The notes under the pieces: model-generated
Database searches by the model: none
Seen by the model: only the letters and a program-made list of their open reading frames with translations
What the model was told of the DNA's origin: nothing
Shown here: one piece after another, positions 5,931-7,408 of the stretch
Layout: every line of letters starts with the position of its first letter
Numbering within the stretch: position 1 is the stretch's first letter
Origin: Betaproteobacteria bacterium
Lineage (GTDB): Bacteria; Pseudomonadota; Gammaproteobacteria; Burkholderiales; SG8-39
Reading direction: 5' to 3'
Length of the DNA stretch: 7,408 nucleotides
Assembly (NCBI GenBank): GCA_005882235.1
Contig: VBCT01000177.1
Location: 1 to 7,408, forward strand
Translations under genes and position numbers: made by a program

Positions 5931-7408
5931 ATGACAAATCTGCAATTTATCCCGGACGTATTGGATCGCAAAAGCCTTTTGAGCGCCTTGCGAGCGTTCA
6001 AACGAGGCGATTTTTCGGTTCGCCTGCCCATGGATCTGATTGGGATCGACGGGGAAATCGCACAGGCGTTCAACGACGTCGTGGAAGTGAACGAGAAGGT
6101 GACCGACGAGTTCGCGCGTATCCGGGACGAGGTCGGAAGGGAAGGGCAGATCAATCAACGCGTCAAGCTGCCCGCAGCGACGGGGTCGTGGGCCGACTGC
6201 GTGGACTCGGTGAACACGCTGATCGGAGATCTCGTCCGGCCGACCGCGGAGATGGCACGGGTCATCGAATCGGTCGCAAGAGGCGATCTCTCCCAGCGGA
6301 TGCTGCCGGAGATCGACGGCAGGCCGTTGCGGGGTGAATTCCTGCGGATAGGGAAGGTTGTCAACACGATGGTCGATCAGCTCGGCGGGTTTGCTTCGGA
6401 GGTGTCGCGGGTGGCGCGCGAGGTGGGTACCGACGGCAAGCTCGGGGGCCAGGCGCAGGTACCCGGAGTGGCCGGGACCTGGAAAGGCCTCACCGACAAC
6501 GTCAACTCGATGGCGGCGAACCTCACGGGCCAGGTGCGCAACATCGCGGAGGTGACGACCGCGGTCGCCAAGGGCGATCTCTCGAAGAAGATCACGGTGG
6601 ACGTGAAGGGCGAGATCCTGGAGCTGAAGAGCACGATCAACACGATGGTGGATGAACTCAATGGGTTCGCTTCGGAAGTATCGCGGGTGGCGCGCGAGGT
6701 GGGCACCGACGGCAAGCTCGGGGGCCAGGCGCAGGTACCCGGAGCGGCCGGGACCTGGAAGGATCTCACCGACAACGTGAACTCGATGGCGGCAAACCTC
6801 ACCAACCAGGTGCGTGGCATAGCACAGGTGGTGACCGCTGTGGCAAAGGGCGACCTGAAGCGAAAAGTGGCCTTCGAGGCGAAAGGCGAAATCGCGGCGC
6901 TGGCCGACACCATCAACGGCATGATCGACACGCTGGCGACATTCGCCGACCAAGTGACCAACGTGGCGCGCGAGGTGGGCACCGACGGCAAGCTCGGGGG
7001 CCAGGCGCGGGTGCCGGGCGCCGCCGGACTGTGGCGGGATCTCACCGACAACGTGAATCAGTTGGCGGCGAACCTCACGACCCAGGTGCGATCTATCGCG
7101 GAGGTTGCGACGGCCGTGACGAAAGGCGATTTCACGCGATCGATCATGGTGGAAGCGATGGGCGAAGTGGCGGTCCTGAAGGACAACATCAACGAGATGA
7201 TCCGCAATCTCAAGAACACGACCCTCAAGAACAACGAGCAGGACTGGCTCAAGACCAATCTCGCAAAATTCACGCAGATGCTGCAAGGCCACACCGACTT
7301 GGTGACGGTATCGAAACTGGTGCTCTCGGAGCTGACGCCGCTCGTAAACGCTCAGCAAGGCGTCTTCTACACCCAGGTGAAGCGCGGTGACGAGCCCAGT
7401 CTCGAACT
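5931..7408 (+). CDS. multi-HAMP cytoplasmic sensor (hybrid) histidine kinase, N-terminal part only
   Basis: 492 codons are visible and the frame is open at the right edge. Start ATG at 5931 has a good Shine-Dalgarno, GAGAGG (5919-5924), 6 nt away. There is no signal peptide or membrane segment, so the sensor is cytosolic. Layout: a HAMP-like unit at about 15-70 (LRAFKRGDFSVRLP); a second at about 105-153 (VARGDLSQRM); then three 92-residue repeats at 154-245, 246-337 and 338-429. Each repeat carries AREVGTDGKLGGQA, then LTDNVN, then a HAMP motif (KGDLSKK, KGDLKRK, KGDFTRS). From about 437 (EQDWLKTNLAKFTQMLQG ... NAQQGVFYTQ) the protein enters a GAF domain. In this well-known family the missing part is a rest-of-GAF, histidine kinase, ATPase and usually receiver domains; that is family knowledge, not seen here. 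Poly-HAMP arrays relay and tune conformational signals. It is divergently placed from the biosynthetic operon, and regulation of that operon is possible but unproven. Confidence 0.93.
   Translation, partial: MTNLQFIPDVLDRKSLLSALRAFKRGDFSVRLPMDLIGIDGEIAQAFNDVVEVNEKVTDEFARIRDEVGREGQINQRVKLPAATGSWADCVDSVNTLIGDLVRPTAEMARVIESVARGDLSQRMLPEIDGRPLRGEFLRIGKVVNTMVDQLGGFASEVSRVAREVGTDGKLGGQAQVPGVAGTWKGLTDNVNSMAANLTGQVRNIAEVTTAVAKGDLSKKITVDVKGEILELKSTINTMVDELNGFASEVSRVAREVGTDGKLGGQAQVPGAAGTWKDLTDNVNSMAANLTNQVRGIAQVVTAVAKGDLKRKVAFEAKGEIAALADTINGMIDTLATFADQVTNVAREVGTDGKLGGQARVPGAAGLWRDLTDNVNQLAANLTTQVRSIAEVATAVTKGDFTRSIMVEAMGEVAVLKDNINEMIRNLKNTTLKNNEQDWLKTNLAKFTQMLQGHTDLVTVSKLVLSELTPLVNAQQGVFYTQVKRGDEPSLE
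6390..7217 (+). repeat. three 276-bp in-frame tandem repeats (HAMP modules)
   Basis: Units at 6390-6665, 6666-6941 and 6942-7217, each exactly 92 codons with no length change between copies. The first two share an 80-nt block (6405-6484 and 6681-6760) with only two mismatches that I can count. The third is more diverged but keeps GGCACCGACGGCAAGCTCGG and the GATCTCACCGACAACGTGAA block. The repeats lie wholly within the sensor coding region. The near-identity of units 1 and 2 fits recent duplication or gene conversion. Confidence 0.85.

Noticed and set aside
5751..7358. Long minus-strand open frame (535 codons) opposite the sensor kinase
   Set aside because: It is a shadow of the repeated HAMP coding sequence: high GC and repeats suppress stops. 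The plus frame has clear family motifs and a good ribosome-binding site, and the antisense product is a low-complexity His/Arg-rich repeat.
1..7408. CRISPR array, insertion sequence, tRNA or rRNA
   Set aside because: I saw no regularly spaced short repeats with unique spacers, no transposase motifs with terminal inverted repeats, and no tRNA- or rRNA-like sequence; the only large repeats are the coding HAMP modules.

Overview
The window is GC-rich chromosomal DNA, probably from a proteobacterium. A betaproteobacterium is my best guess, based on codon use and on the type of multi-HAMP kinase present; this is an inference, and nothing in the window fixes the taxon. Two transcription units diverge from a roughly 460-bp region (5467-5930) whose central part is clearly AT-richer than the genes.

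Minus strand (right to left), a compact operon: an SsuD-like FMNH2-dependent monooxygenase of the luciferase-like (LLM) class (4414-5466); a free-standing NRPS-type amino-acid adenylation enzyme with every core motif, including the C-terminal catalytic lysine (2741-4417, ATGA overlap with the monooxygenase); a phosphopantetheine carrier protein with the Asp-Ser attachment motif and an unusual long tail (2281-2727); a 363-aa GNAT-like acyltransferase (1137-2228); a possible 60-aa small protein with a good ribosome-binding site (949-1131); and a second acetyltransferase of the CelD/BcsL (Acetyltransf_6) type that runs off the left edge (1-938). The spacing is tight (4-bp overlap, then 13-, 52-, 5- and 10-bp gaps), so co-transcription is likely. 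Together they look like an uncharacterised carrier-protein-tethered small-molecule pathway: an amino acid is activated and loaded on the carrier, modified by an FMNH2 oxygenase, and passed to one or two GNAT-fold transferases. The product cannot be read from the sequence.

Leader region of that operon: a 24-codon ORF with a strong Shine-Dalgarno (5674-5748) ends exactly at the base of an interrupted 13-bp inverted repeat (5641-5677). A second open frame begins at a GTG overlapping its stop and ends 7 nt before the monooxygenase. This has the architecture of a translated leader or attenuator. A pair of 10-bp direct repeats one helical double-turn apart lies at its 5' end.

Plus strand: the N-terminal 492 codons of a soluble multi-HAMP sensor protein (5931 to the right edge), built around three 92-residue (276-bp) tandem repeats and entering a GAF domain as the window ends. 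It is almost certainly the sensory half of a hybrid histidine kinase. Its link, if any, to the divergent operon is unknown.
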